Shown: positions 16,677 through 25,382, counted from the first letter of the stretch. The stretch: DNA of 45,997 nucleotides from Altererythrobacter sp. (GCA_031178065.1 JAPSJS010000026.1:1-45997); one strand, 5' to 3'. Notes: generated by a model from the letters alone, not told the origin. Made by a program: numbers and translations.

Positions 16677-17837
16677 TTGACCGGTCTTCTTCGATATTTC
16701 GCCGTTCTTCCCGCGCTGGCGCTTGCCAGTGCGGCGGGAAGCGCCGATCCCGAGCCGGGCGCGGTGCAGCCGTTCCCGGGCGCACCGATCGCGCTCCTCG
16801 TCGACCTCTCCTCCGGGCAGGTGCTGTTTTCCCGGGAGGCCGACCGGCGCTTCATGCCCGCCTCGATCACCAAGGTGATGACCGCGTTCCTCGCCTTCGA
16901 GCTGATGGATGCCGGCGAGCTGTCGCCCGGCCAGTCGTACATGATGAGCGAGAACGCCTATCGCGAGTGGTTTGGCAAGGGATCGCGCATGTTCCTGGAC
17001 AGGAGCGAACCCGTCACGGTCGAGACGCTGCTGCTCGGGGTTACGAGCGTTTCGGCCAACGACGCGGCGGTGGTGCTGGCGGAAGGCGCGGCCGGCTCGG
17101 TCGACAACTGGGTCGCGATGATGAACGCCAAGGCGCGCGAGATCGGGATGACCGACAGCCACTTCGGCACGCCCAACGGCTGGATGGACGAAGGGCGGAC
17201 ATTCACCACTGCCAACGACCTGGCCATCCTCGCCCGCGAGATGATTGTCCGTCACCCGGATCTCTACAGGTTCTATTTCGGGCGCGAGGGCATGACATAT
17301 CGCGGAATCGCGCAGGCGAACCATGACCCGATCACCGGAAGGGTCGAGGGCGCGGATGGGATCAAGACCGGCTTCACCAATCAGGCCGGTTACGGCTTCC
17401 TCGGTAGCGCCGAGCGTGACGGCCGGCGGCTGATCATGGTCGCGGCGACCGCACCGACACCGCGCGACCGCAACGATGCCTCGGTCGCGATGATGGAGTG
17501 GGGGTTCGACGCGTTCGACACGCGCAAGCTCTATGCGCGCGGCGGCTATGTCGGTGAAGCGCTGGTACAGGAGGGCGCTCGCAGCACGGTTCCGCTGGTC
17601 GCGGCAGGGCCGATCCACGCGACCTATCCGGACGGGACCAGAGCCACACCGCGCCTGACGATCCGCTACGACGGTCCGCTCGAAGCGCCGCTGGAAGAAG
17701 GCGAGCACGTCGCGGAGCTCGAAATCGCGGTCGAAGGCGCGCCGCCCTCGCGGGTGCCGCTGCTGACGGGCGAGGCCGTCCCGCAGGCGAACGCCTGGCA
17801 GCGGCTGGTGAACGGCGTGGTGGGCGTGTTTCGATGA
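16677..17837 (+). CDS. D-alanyl-D-alanine carboxypeptidase (S11 family, DacC/DacF-like)
   Basis: A 386-residue periplasmic penicillin-binding protein that trims the terminal D-Ala from pentapeptides. Three active-site motifs are present: S63-x-x-K66 (PASITKVMTA), S126-A-N128 (SVSAND) and K230-T-G (IKTGFTNQAGY). A C-terminal beta-rich domain of the PBP5 type follows (about 285-370). The N-terminal hydrophobic segment (LLRYFAVLPALALASAAGSA) is a signal peptide. The start is TTG at 16677, supported by GGGAG six bases upstream; no ATG or GTG fits. It follows rlpA by 33 bases and overlaps tmk as ATGA, placing it in the same operon. Confidence 0.93.
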   Translation: MTGLLRYFAVLPALALASAAGSADPEPGAVQPFPGAPIALLVDLSSGQVLFSREADRRFMPASITKVMTAFLAFELMDAGELSPGQSYMMSENAYREWFGKGSRMFLDRSEPVTVETLLLGVTSVSANDAAVVLAEGAAGSVDNWVAMMNAKAREIGMTDSHFGTPNGWMDEGRTFTTANDLAILAREMIVRHPDLYRFYFGREGMTYRGIAQANHDPITGRVEGADGIKTGFTNQAGYGFLGSAERDGRRLIMVAATAPTPRDRNDASVAMMEWGFDAFDTRKLYARGGYVGEALVQEGARSTVPLVAAGPIHATYPDGTRATPRLTIRYDGPLEAPLEEGEHVAELEIAVEGAPPSRVPLLTGEAVPQANAWQRLVNGVVGVFR

Positions 17838-18475
17838 CCCGCGGCCGCTTCATCGCGTTCGAAGGCGGCGAGGGGACGGGCAAGTCCACCCAGGCGAAGA
17901 TGCTCGCCGAAGCGCTCGCCGTGCGCAGCGTCGATGTCGAGCTGACCCGCGAACCCGGTGGCACGCCGGGCGCCGAAGCCATTCGCGGGCTCCTGCTGGA
18001 CCCGCCGGGGGAAGGGTGGGGCGCACCTGCGGAGGCACTGCTCTTCGCTGCCGCGCGTGCGGATCACGTCGCCCGCCGCATTCGCCCCGCGCTCGAAGAT
18101 GGGCGATGGATCGTGTGCGACCGCTTCGTGGATTCGAGCAGAGCCTACCAGGGCAGCGCCGGCGGGCTCGGCGACGATGCAGTGCGGGTGCTGCACGACA
18201 TCGGCAGCGGCGGACTGCGGCCGGATCTTGCGCTGCTGATCGACGTCGCGCCCGGCATCGCGGCCGAGCGCCTGGCCGCGCGCGATGCGGGACGGTCCGA
18301 CGCGATCGGCGGGCGCGACGCCGGCTATCACGCGCAGGTGGCGGAGGCCTTCCGAGGTTTCGCGGCAGCCGCCCCCTCGGCGTTCGCCGTCGTCGACGGC
18401 ACAGGAACGCCCGAGCAGGTCCACGCTCGGGTTCTCGAGGTGATCGAGCCGCTGCTGAGGGAGGCAGCGCGATGA
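17834..18475 (+). CDS. tmk: Thymidylate kinase
   Basis: A 213-residue cytoplasmic enzyme that phosphorylates dTMP to dTDP. The P-loop is FEGGEGTGKSTQAKML (residues 8-23). The DR(Y/F)xxS motif appears as CDRFVDSSRAYQG, the TMP-binding EPGGT motif as REPGGTPGAE, and a LID region follows (AARDAGRSDAIGGRDAGYH). Start and stop overlap the flanking genes by four bases each, so it is translationally coupled to dacC and holB, an order often seen in Alphaproteobacteria. Confidence 0.96.
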   Translation: MTRGRFIAFEGGEGTGKSTQAKMLAEALAVRSVDVELTREPGGTPGAEAIRGLLLDPPGEGWGAPAEALLFAAARADHVARRIRPALEDGRWIVCDRFVDSSRAYQGSAGGLGDDAVRVLHDIGSGGLRPDLALLIDVAPGIAAERLAARDAGRSDAIGGRDAGYHAQVAEAFRGFAAAAPSAFAVVDGTGTPEQVHARVLEVIEPLLREAAR

Positions 18476-19434
18476 CGATGCTCGGGCACGACGAACCCTG
18501 GCGGCAATGGCGCGATGCCCTGCAGGGCGAGCGCATGCACCACGCATGGCTCCTCGCGGGCCGGCGCGGTCTCGGCAAGATGCGTTTTGCAGAGGCGGCC
18601 GCGCGCGAGCTGTGCGCCGAGCCGGGCATTCCTCAGCCCCAGGGCGTCCATCCGGACGTCCACGTTCTCACGCACCTGCCGAAGGACGAGAAGGAGGAAC
18701 GCAAGCGCGAGGAAGGCAAGCCGTACGAGGTCAAACGCAACATCACCGTCGCGCAGATCCGTGCGATGCAGCAGCGCTTGACCACCCGGCCCACGCTGGG
18801 ATCGCGCCGCGCGGTCATCATCGACCCGGCTGACGACCTCGAGAAGAGCGCGTCCAACGCGCTGCTCAAGAGCCTCGAGGAGCCTCCCGCGGGCACCTTC
18901 TTCCTGCTTGTCGCGCACCGGCCAGCGAAGCTCCTGCCGACGATCCGCTCGCGCTGCCGCGTGCTGCGGTTCCCTTCGCTCGGCGAGGCGGAGCTGACAG
19001 CTTGGCTTGCCGCCGAAGCGCCTGATGCGGATGCGCGAACGCGCGAGGCGGCCGTGCGCGCCGCGAGCGGCTCCCCCGGCGCGGCGCTCGAGTTCGTGGA
19101 ACGCGATCTTGCGCCGCTCGACAGGTTGATGACGGAGATCGTCCGCCAAGGCGACCAGAGCTTCGAACTGCGCGGGCAACTGGCGGAGGCGATCGGTGCG
19201 CGTCCGGACCGCGAGCGGATGACCGCGATCCTCGATCTCGCCCGCTCGGTGCTCGCCGGCCAGATGACGGGGGAGGGCCGGCGCGAATGGTCGAATCTCG
19301 TGGACGCCCACGCCGCGCTCGTCCGCCTCGCGGGAGAAGCCCCGACCTACAATTTCGATCCGGGCCTGCTGGTAATGGAGATCGGCACCTTGCTCGCCTC
19401 CGCCGCGCCCGCTAGCGAGCGCGCCGATGCCTGA
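18472..19434 (+). CDS. holB: DNA polymerase III subunit delta'
   Basis: A 320-residue clamp-loader subunit. It begins with an AAA+ module: HAWLLAGRRGLGKMRFAEAA holds a P-loop in which the usual K-S/T is K-M, so nucleotide hydrolysis is unlikely, as is normal for delta'. SNALLKSLEEPPAGTFFLL and IRSRCRVLRF match the sensor 1 region and the SRC motif. A 19-residue charged insertion (KDEKEERKREEGKPYEVKR) comes before the ITVAQIR segment, as in other alphaproteobacterial delta' proteins. ATG 18472 overlaps the tmk stop, although the frame is open far upstream. Confidence 0.93.
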   Translation: MTMLGHDEPWRQWRDALQGERMHHAWLLAGRRGLGKMRFAEAAARELCAEPGIPQPQGVHPDVHVLTHLPKDEKEERKREEGKPYEVKRNITVAQIRAMQQRLTTRPTLGSRRAVIIDPADDLEKSASNALLKSLEEPPAGTFFLLVAHRPAKLLPTIRSRCRVLRFPSLGEAELTAWLAAEAPDADARTREAAVRAASGSPGAALEFVERDLAPLDRLMTEIVRQGDQSFELRGQLAEAIGARPDRERMTAILDLARSVLAGQMTGEGRREWSNLVDAHAALVRLAGEAPTYNFDPGLLVMEIGTLLASAAPASERADA

Positions 19435-20986
19435 CCCTTTCTATATCACCACCGCAATCAACTATCCGAACGGCCGGCCGCACATTGGCCACGCGTACGA
19501 GGCGGTCGCGGCTGACGTCGTCGCCCGCTTCCAGCGAGCCATGGGGCGCGAAGTGCGCTTCCAGACCGGCACCGACGAGCACGGACTCAAGATGGCGCGC
19601 AAGGCAGCCGAACAGGGCAGGACCGCGCGCGAACTGGCCGACGAAATGGCCGGTTACTTCAAGGTGATGGCCGACGCCCTTAACGTCTCGTATGACCGCT
19701 TCATACGCACCGTGGAGGAGGACCACCACCGCGCCAGCCAGGCCATCTGGCGGGCGATGGAGGCGAACGGCGACCTTTACCTCGACCGATACGAAGGCTG
19801 GTACTCGGTTCGCGACGAGGCTTATTACGACGAAAAGGAACTGGTCGAAGGCGAGGGCGGAGACAAGCTTTCGCCGCAGGGCACGCCGGTCGAATGGACC
19901 GTCGAGGAAAGCTGGTTCTTCCGGCTGTCCAGGTATCAGGAGCCGCTGCTGGAGCTCCTGTGCACGCCGGGGTTCGTCGAACCGGAGAGCCGCCGTAACG
20001 AGATGATCGCCTTCGTTTCCGGCGGCCTGAAGGACTTGTCCGTCAGCCGGACGAGCTTCGACTGGGGCGTGCCGGTGCCGGGCAGCGACGGGCACGTGAT
20101 GTATGTCTGGGTCGACGCGTTGACCAACTACATTACCGGCCTCGGCTATCCCGAGGATACCGAGCTCTGGCGCAAGTTCTGGCCGGCCGACCTGCATTTG
20201 ATCGGTAAGGACATCGTCCGTTTCCATACGATCTACTGGCCTGCTTTCCTGATGAGCGCGGGCCTGCCGCTGCCGAAGAAGGTTTTCGGTCACGGCTTCC
20301 TGCTCAACCGCGGCCAGAAGGAATCCAAATCGGTCGGCAACGTAACCGATCCGCTCGAACTGGCGGAACGCTTCGGGGTCGATCCGCTGCGCTATTTCTT
20401 CCTGCGCGAGATCGCCTTCGGGCAGGACGGCAGCTACTCGCCCGAAGCGATCGTGACCCGCGCGAATGCCGAGCTCGCGAACAGCTTCGGCAATCTTGCG
20501 CAGCGGACGTTATCCATGATTCACAAGAACATGGATGGCAAACTTGCCATGCGCGAGCCGGACGCGGCGGACCTGTCGCTAATAGCGGCCGTGCGCACCG
20601 CCTGCGCCGGGGATCTGCCGCGTGAATTCGAACGGCTCAACTTCTCGGTGGGTCTGGAGGCGTGGATGCGGGCGGTGTTCGCCTGCAACCAGTATGTCGA
20701 CGAGCAGGCGCCCTGGACGCTGCGCAAGACCGATCCCGCGCGGATGGAGGCAGTGCTGATGACGCTCTTCCGCTGCGTGCACGATCTGGCGATCGCGGTG
20801 CGGCCGGTCGTGCCCGGCGCGGCCGGCGCCTTGCTCGACCAGATGGGCGTCGCCCGGGACGCACGCGACTACGCCGCGATCGGGAACGACACCTGGTTCG
20901 AAGCGCTCGTTGATGGCGGGTTCGCCCTCGACAAACCGGTCGGCGTGTTCCCGCGTCTCGAGTTGCCGGAGAGCGAGACGGCCTGA
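19427..20986 (+). CDS. metG: Methionyl-tRNA synthetase
   Basis: A 519-residue class I aminoacyl-tRNA synthetase that charges tRNA-Met. The HIGH motif is HIGH in NGRPHIGHAYEAVAAD (about residues 16-24). The KMSKS motif appears as KESKS (GQKESKSVGNV), a variant that keeps both lysines. The connective peptide lacks the paired CxxC zinc knuckles, so it belongs to the short type without zinc. The C-terminus ends after the helical anticodon-binding domain; there is no EMAP/Trbp111-type extension. The ATG overlaps the end of holB by eight bases, and the stop overlaps the tatD start by one. Confidence 0.96.
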   Translation: MPDPFYITTAINYPNGRPHIGHAYEAVAADVVARFQRAMGREVRFQTGTDEHGLKMARKAAEQGRTARELADEMAGYFKVMADALNVSYDRFIRTVEEDHHRASQAIWRAMEANGDLYLDRYEGWYSVRDEAYYDEKELVEGEGGDKLSPQGTPVEWTVEESWFFRLSRYQEPLLELLCTPGFVEPESRRNEMIAFVSGGLKDLSVSRTSFDWGVPVPGSDGHVMYVWVDALTNYITGLGYPEDTELWRKFWPADLHLIGKDIVRFHTIYWPAFLMSAGLPLPKKVFGHGFLLNRGQKESKSVGNVTDPLELAERFGVDPLRYFFLREIAFGQDGSYSPEAIVTRANAELANSFGNLAQRTLSMIHKNMDGKLAMREPDAADLSLIAAVRTACAGDLPREFERLNFSVGLEAWMRAVFACNQYVDEQAPWTLRKTDPARMEAVLMTLFRCVHDLAIAVRPVVPGAAGALLDQMGVARDARDYAAIGNDTWFEALVDGGFALDKPVGVFPRLELPESETA

Positions 20987-21762
20987 TGCTGATCGATAGC
21001 CACTGTCACCTCGAATACGAAGGACTGGCGGAGAACCAGCCCGACGTGCTCGCGCGTGCTCGCGCGGCCGGGGTAGGGGGCTTTCTCAACATCTCCACCC
21101 GCCGCAGCGAATGGGACAGGGTGGTCGGCACCGCGGAACGCGAGAGCGACGTCTGGGCGAGCGTCGGCATCCATCCGCACGAAGCCGACGCGCATGAGGA
21201 TCTCGGCGCCGCGGAACTATTCGCCGCAACCGAGAACCCGCGCGTGATCGGCATCGGCGAAACCGGGCTCGACTATTATTACGACAAGTCGGACCGCGGC
21301 GTGCAGCAGGCGCTGTTTCGCACGCACATCGGCGTCGCGCGGGAAACCAACCTGCCGGTGATCATCCATACGCGTGATGCGGAGGACGATACTGCCGCAA
21401 TCCTTGCTGACGAAATGGAGAAGGGCGCTTTCCCGGCGCTGATCCACTGCTTTACCGCTTCGGCCGAATTCGCGCGCAAGGTTCTGGATCTCGGCCTGAC
21501 GATCTCCCTTTCGGGGATAGTGACTTTCAAGAACGCGTCGGAACTGCAGGAAATTGCGGCCGGATTGCCGGCAGAACGGCTGCTGGTCGAGACCGATAGC
21601 CCATTCCTCGCGCCGGTGCCTCATCGCGGCAAGAAATGCGAGCCAGCCTTCGTGCGCAACACGGCGCAGTTCATTGCGGACCTGCGCGGCGAACCGTTGG
21701 AGCAGCTTGCGGAGACCACCACGCGCAACTTCTACCGCCTCTTTTCGAAGGCGAAGGCGTGA
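20986..21762 (+). CDS. tatD: TatD-family metal-dependent deoxyribonuclease
   Basis: A 258-residue TIM-barrel hydrolase of the amidohydrolase superfamily. Metal ligands lie in the expected places: DSHCHLE (residues 4-10), GIGETGLDYYY (glutamate), VIIHTRDA, LIHCFTAS and LVETDSPFLAPVPHRGK. TatD proteins have 3'-5' exonuclease activity on DNA and may act in DNA repair or fragmentation. The start ATG at 20986 shares one base with the metG stop (TGATG). The metG-tatD-hydrolase order is common in Alphaproteobacteria. Confidence 0.94.
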   Translation: MLIDSHCHLEYEGLAENQPDVLARARAAGVGGFLNISTRRSEWDRVVGTAERESDVWASVGIHPHEADAHEDLGAAELFAATENPRVIGIGETGLDYYYDKSDRGVQQALFRTHIGVARETNLPVIIHTRDAEDDTAAILADEMEKGAFPALIHCFTASAEFARKVLDLGLTISLSGIVTFKNASELQEIAAGLPAERLLVETDSPFLAPVPHRGKKCEPAFVRNTAQFIADLRGEPLEQLAETTTRNFYRLFSKAKA

Positions 21763-22526
21763 AGTGCATCCTGCTCGGCTCGGGCACGTCCACCGGGGTT
21801 CCGCGGATCGGCGACGACTGGGGCGATTGCGATCCCGACGAGCCGAGAAATCGGCGCACCCGCGTGTCGATTCTGCTCGAGAGCAACGAGGGGCGCCGGA
21901 TCCTGGTCGATACGTCTACCGATCTCCGCCAACAGCTCCTGGCCAACCGCATCGACGCAATTGACGCGGTGTTCTGGACGCACGACCATGCCGACCACTG
22001 TCACGGTATCGACGATCTGCGGGTGCTTCGCTATGGGCGCGGCGGACCGATCCCGGGGTACGCCAACGCCGTGACGGCTGATCGCCTGCGGCGACGGTTC
22101 GACTACGTCTTCGCCGGGCAGCACGGCTATCCCACGATCGTCTCGCTGGAAGCGCTCGATCGACTGAGGCTTTGCGCCGGCTTCTCCATCGCATGGTGTC
22201 AGATGGCCCACGGACCGGCTCAATCCACAGGGTTTCGCTTCGAGATTGACGGGAAATCCGTGGCTTACGCAACGGATTTCAGTGAAATTCGTGATGAAAT
22301 GGTCGAGATCTTCGCGGGCGTCGATCTTCTCGTTACCGATTGCCTGCGCCGCGAGCCGCATCCGACGCATGCGCACCTTGCCATGGCGCTCGATCTCGCA
22401 GAGCGCTGCAAGGCGCGGCGTACCGTGCTGACGCATCTCGACAAGAGCATGGATTACCGCACGTTGTCCGACGAAGTGCCGGATGGCGTCCTAGTGGGTT
22501 ACGACGGGATGGAGGTCGTGCTGTGA
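21759..22526 (+). CDS. Metallo-beta-lactamase-fold hydrolase, PhnP-like
   Basis: A 255-residue cytoplasmic hydrolase. It begins KCILLGSGTSTGVPRIGDDWG, typical of the PhnP / lipoate-utilisation-type branch, and the dinuclear metal motif is THDHADHCHGIDD. Further ligands appear at MAHGPAQST (His), YATDFSEI (Asp) and LTHLDKSMDY (His). Related enzymes cleave phosphoribosyl cyclic phosphates, but no phn genes are near, so the substrate is unknown. The start is GTG at 21759, overlapping the tatD stop as GTGA; the frame is open farther upstream only as a shadow of tatD. Confidence 0.88.
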   Translation: MKCILLGSGTSTGVPRIGDDWGDCDPDEPRNRRTRVSILLESNEGRRILVDTSTDLRQQLLANRIDAIDAVFWTHDHADHCHGIDDLRVLRYGRGGPIPGYANAVTADRLRRRFDYVFAGQHGYPTIVSLEALDRLRLCAGFSIAWCQMAHGPAQSTGFRFEIDGKSVAYATDFSEIRDEMVEIFAGVDLLVTDCLRREPHPTHAHLAMALDLAERCKARRTVLTHLDKSMDYRTLSDEVPDGVLVGYDGMEVVL

Positions 22527-22702
22527 CGGATCTCGATGCGCTCCGAATGGTTTCGCTGATCGGATGGCTGGCTGTGGCTATCACTGCCTACGCGTCGTTC
22601 CGGTTCGACTGGAAGAAGAGCGTGCGCATGGCGCTGCTGTGGATCGCGATCTTCGTGGGGGTCGCATTCCTGTTTTCGTCGATCGGCGGATGGGGCGGCT
22701 AG
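22523..22702 (+). CDS. Small two-helix membrane protein, function unknown
   Basis: A 59-residue protein beginning at GTG 22523, which overlaps the upstream stop as GTGA. Two hydrophobic helices (VSLIGWLAVAITAYASF and MALLWIAIFVGVAFLFSSI) flank a short basic turn (RFDWKKSVR), predicting a hairpin with both ends outside the cytoplasm. It ends in GGWGG. Close relatives occur in the same place in sphingomonads, to my recollection, without assigned function. It ends the long operon that starts with the lytic transglycosylase. Confidence 0.75.
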   Translation: MTDLDALRMVSLIGWLAVAITAYASFRFDWKKSVRMALLWIAIFVGVAFLFSSIGGWGG

Positions 22703-22710
22703 CTCCGTCA

Positions 22711-22747
22711 CCCTCTTATTTTACATAATATATATTATCATTCTACT
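22711..22747 (+). promoter_or_regulatory. AT-rich promoter region of mazG
   Basis: An unusually AT-rich stretch in a GC-rich genome, with the perfect 14-bp palindrome ATAATATATATTAT at 22725-22738. Both TATATT and TATTAT could serve as a -10 element. It ends nine bases before the mazG start, which allows a very short or leaderless mRNA; mazG has no clear Shine-Dalgarno sequence. Confidence 0.5.
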
Positions 22748-23506
22748 ATGACAGACCAGCTGACCCGCCTTCTCCGCATCATGGCCACTCTTCGCGACCC
22801 GGAGCGCGGTTGCGAATGGGATCGCGCGCAACGCTTCGAGACCATCGTGCCGCACACGATCGAAGAAGCCTACGAAGTCGCCGATGCCGTCTCGCGCGGC
22901 GACGTTGCCGACATTCGCGATGAACTCGGCGATTTGCTGTTCCAGGTCGTGTTCCAGGCCCGCATTGCCGAGGAAGCCGGCCATTTCGATTTCGACGACG
23001 TCGCGCGATCCATCGCCGACAAGCTCGAGGCCCGCCATCCGCACATCTTCGGTGACGCCGACATGCCGGGCGGCATGCGCGAGGAACGCTGGGAGGCACT
23101 CAAGGCGCAGGAACGGGCTGCCAAAGGCGCAGAAAGTGCTCTCGACGGTGTTGCGGCCGCGCTTCCGGCGCTCATGCGCGCCGAGAAGCTCCAGAAGCGG
23201 GCTGCACGTGCCGGGTTCGACTGGCCCGATCCGGAAGGGCCCCGAGCCAAAGTCGTCGAGGAGATGGCGGAACTCGCCGACGCCGCCCCTGACGACCGAG
23301 CCGCCGAAGCGGGCGACTTGCTGTTCGCGGCAGTCAATCTCGTGCGCGCGTACGGTATCCCGGCGGAGGAAGCCTTGCGCAGCGCCAACAACAAGTTCGA
23401 GCGCCGCTTCCGCGCAATGGAAGCCTTGGCGGACGGCGCGTTCCCCGACCTCTCGCTCGAAGAGCAGGAAGCGCTCTGGCAGGAGGTCAAGCGAACGGAG
23501 CGTTAG
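22748..23506 (+). CDS. mazG: Nucleoside triphosphate pyrophosphohydrolase MazG
   Basis: A 252-residue cytoplasmic enzyme that hydrolyses NTPs and dNTPs to monophosphates and pyrophosphate, a house-cleaning role. Two all-alpha MazG domains are present. The first has the metal motif EEAYE (IEEAYEVADAV) and DELGDLLFQVVFQARIAEE; the second, degenerate one has VEEMAELADA and EAGDLLFAAVNLVRAY. WDRAQRFETIVPHTIEEA is a family signature near residue 25. The stop codon shares TTAG with the stop of the convergent hflX gene. Confidence 0.95.
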   Translation: MTDQLTRLLRIMATLRDPERGCEWDRAQRFETIVPHTIEEAYEVADAVSRGDVADIRDELGDLLFQVVFQARIAEEAGHFDFDDVARSIADKLEARHPHIFGDADMPGGMREERWEALKAQERAAKGAESALDGVAAALPALMRAEKLQKRAARAGFDWPDPEGPRAKVVEEMAELADAAPDDRAAEAGDLLFAAVNLVRAYGIPAEEALRSANNKFERRFRAMEALADGAFPDLSLEEQEALWQEVKRTER

Positions 23507-24795
23507 CGCAGGCTGGCAAAGCGTCCGAATTCCTTCGGCGTCAGACGCACCTGGAGTCGATGAACCGGACCGCCTTCGCCGTCCTCCGCCCGATCGCCAA
23601 GCACTTGCCCGTGCGCGTGAAGCCAAGCGATCTTCTGCCCCTCGCCCGCCGGCAGTACGATCTCGTGCACTTTGGCACCGGCGGTCAGCAAGGCGTCGAG
23701 CCGAGCGAGCAGCGCTTCAACGCCCTCGCCAGTTTCAGCAGAGATCGGGACGATATTCTGCTCACTCTCCGCGACCCCAAGCAGTTCCTCGAGCGGCTCC
23801 TGTGGCAACAGGTCGATCTTGTTCCATGCTTCGACGATAGGGATGGCGCTCTCGCCCCCCTCCCCTTCGACGATGCCGAGCTCGGCGAGCACCTGAAGGA
23901 CCTGCGTCTTCTGGGCGCCGGCCGAAGCGTTCGCCATGTCGCGCACGTGAACGATCACGTCGGCGCCAGTGACTTCCTCCAGCGTGGCGCGGAATGCAGC
24001 TACGAGCTGGGTCGGTAGATCGGAAATGAAGCCGACCGTATCGGACAGGATCGCCTTCTCCACACCCGGCAGACGAATCGCACGCATGGTCGGATCGAGG
24101 GTGGCGAAGAGAAGATCTTCCGCCATCACAGCTTCACCTGTCAAATGATTGAAAAGCGTTGATTTCCCAGCGTTCGTGTAACCCACCAGCGCGATCACCG
24201 GCCAAGGCGCCCTGCCCCGCCTCTCACGGTGCAGCGTGCGCGTCTTACGCACTTGCTCGAGCTCCTTGCGGAGCCGCCCCATGCGCTGGCGGATCATTCG
24301 CCGGTCTGCCTCGATCTGCGTTTCGCCGGGTCCGCCGAGGAAGCCGAAGCCGCCGCGCTGACGCTCGAGGTGGGTCCAGGATCGCACCAGACGGCTCTGC
24401 TGATAGTCTAGATGCGCGAGTTCGACCTGCAGGCGCCCTTCGGCGGTCGCGGCACGTTCACCGAAGATCTCGAGGATCAGGCCGGTCCGGTCGATCACCT
24501 TGCGCTTCAGCGTCTCTTCCAGATTGCGCTGCTGGATCGGCGACAGTGCCCCATCGACGACGACCAATTCGGCCTCGTTCTGTTCGCAGGCAATCGCAAT
24601 GTTCTCGACCTGACCTGCGCCGAAGAGGGTGCCCGGCCGCACCTGGCGCACGGGCAGAACGAAGGCGTCGGCGACCACGATCCCGATGGCGAGCGCGAGC
24701 CCGCTTGCTTCGGCGAGGCGTGCCTCGGCATTCAGATCATGGTGCTGTCCGCGGATCTCGGGGCACACGACGAGGGCCCGCGCACCGCGGGACAC
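23503..24795 (-). CDS. hflX: GTPase HflX
   Basis: A ribosome-associated GTPase of at least 430 residues that splits stalled ribosomes under stress. It shows the HflX N-terminal domain (RPGTLFGAGQVENIA), the glycine-rich linker GFGFLGGPGETQIEADRR, and the G domain: G1 GYTNAGKST, G3 DTVGFI, G4 NKID. GTG at 24795 is the first conventional start, but it has no ribosome site. In the same frame a CTG at 24825, overlapping the hfq stop as CTGA and preceded by GCGAGGA, would add ten residues ([10 protein letters not shown]) that look like natural HflX N-terminal sequence. The true start may be that CTG. It follows hfq directly, the usual alphaproteobacterial order. Confidence 0.94.
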   Translation of the reverse strand: MSRGARALVVCPEIRGQHHDLNAEARLAEASGLALAIGIVVADAFVLPVRQVRPGTLFGAGQVENIAIACEQNEAELVVVDGALSPIQQRNLEETLKRKVIDRTGLILEIFGERAATAEGRLQVELAHLDYQQSRLVRSWTHLERQRGGFGFLGGPGETQIEADRRMIRQRMGRLRKELEQVRKTRTLHRERRGRAPWPVIALVGYTNAGKSTLFNHLTGEAVMAEDLLFATLDPTMRAIRLPGVEKAILSDTVGFISDLPTQLVAAFRATLEEVTGADVIVHVRDMANASAGAQKTQVLQVLAELGIVEGEGGESAIPIVEAWNKIDLLPQEPLEELLGVAESEQNIVPISAETGEGVEALLARLDALLTAGAKVHEIVLPAGEGQKIAWLHAHGQVLGDRAEDGEGGPVHRLQVRLTPKEFGRFASLR

Positions 24796-24821
24796 CTCGC
24801 CGAGAAGATTGTCGTCGAAGC

Positions 24822-25382
24822 TCAGTCGTCCTCGCCTTCGAAGTCGTCATCGTCGCTCAGATCGACCGGCGTTGCGGGCTGGATCGTCGAGATCGCGTGC
24901 TTGTAGGCGAGCTGCACGTAACCCTCGCGCTCCAACAGCATGCAGAACAGGTCGTAAGCCGCGATCGCGCCTTGCAGCATGACGCCGTTGACGAGGAACA
25001 TCGTCACCTGCGCTTCCGCATCACGCACGCGCGACAGGAAGACGTCCTGCAGGAGGCGCTGCTTCTTGCTCGAATCCTGACTTGCGAACTGCGACGCGTC
25101 CATCGGCTGCGCGGGCATGATCGTCGAGATCGCATGCTTGTAGACGAGCTGCGACTGACCGTCGCGGCGCAGCAGGATCGAGAAGTTGTCGAACCAGGTG
25201 ACGATACCCTGCAGCTTGACGCCCTTCACCAGGAACATGGTCACCGGCGTCTTGTTCTTGCGCAGGATATTGAGGAACGCGTCCTGCAGATTCGCCTGGC
25301 GCGTCTGCTGCTTCGACTCGTCGGCCGGCTTGGGCTCAGGTTTGGGCTTGGGACGCGCGGAAAGCGTCTGTCCGGTAGGCAT
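24822..25382 (-). CDS. hfq: Hfq with two tandem Sm domains
   Basis: A 186-residue RNA chaperone, about twice the usual length, made of two Hfq domains (about 29-93 and 108-172) joined by a linker. By eye 36 of 62 aligned positions are identical. Both keep the Sm2 motif YKHAIST (81-87, 160-166), the LQD entry (32-34, 111-113) and the proximal phenylalanine (F67, F146). The rim patch, RRER in E. coli, is RKNK in domain 1 (41-44) but RDAE in domain 2 (120-123); distal-face K31 is K56 in domain 1 and M135 in domain 2. A Pro/Lys-rich head (10-19) and a very acidic tail ([10 protein letters not shown]) flank them. M38 of the longer frame is taken as the start, with GAAGGA just upstream. Confidence 0.95.
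   Translation of the reverse strand: MPTGQTLSARPKPKPEPKPADESKQQTRQANLQDAFLNILRKNKTPVTMFLVKGVKLQGIVTWFDNFSILLRRDGQSQLVYKHAISTIMPAQPMDASQFASQDSSKKQRLLQDVFLSRVRDAEAQVTMFLVNGVMLQGAIAAYDLFCMLLEREGYVQLAYKHAISTIQPATPVDLSDDDDFEGEDD

Noticed and set aside
15609-17708. 699-codon frame antisense to rlpA and the carboxypeptidase gene
   Set aside because: Shadow of two genes with clear catalytic or domain motifs; low-complexity Arg/Gly/His composition.
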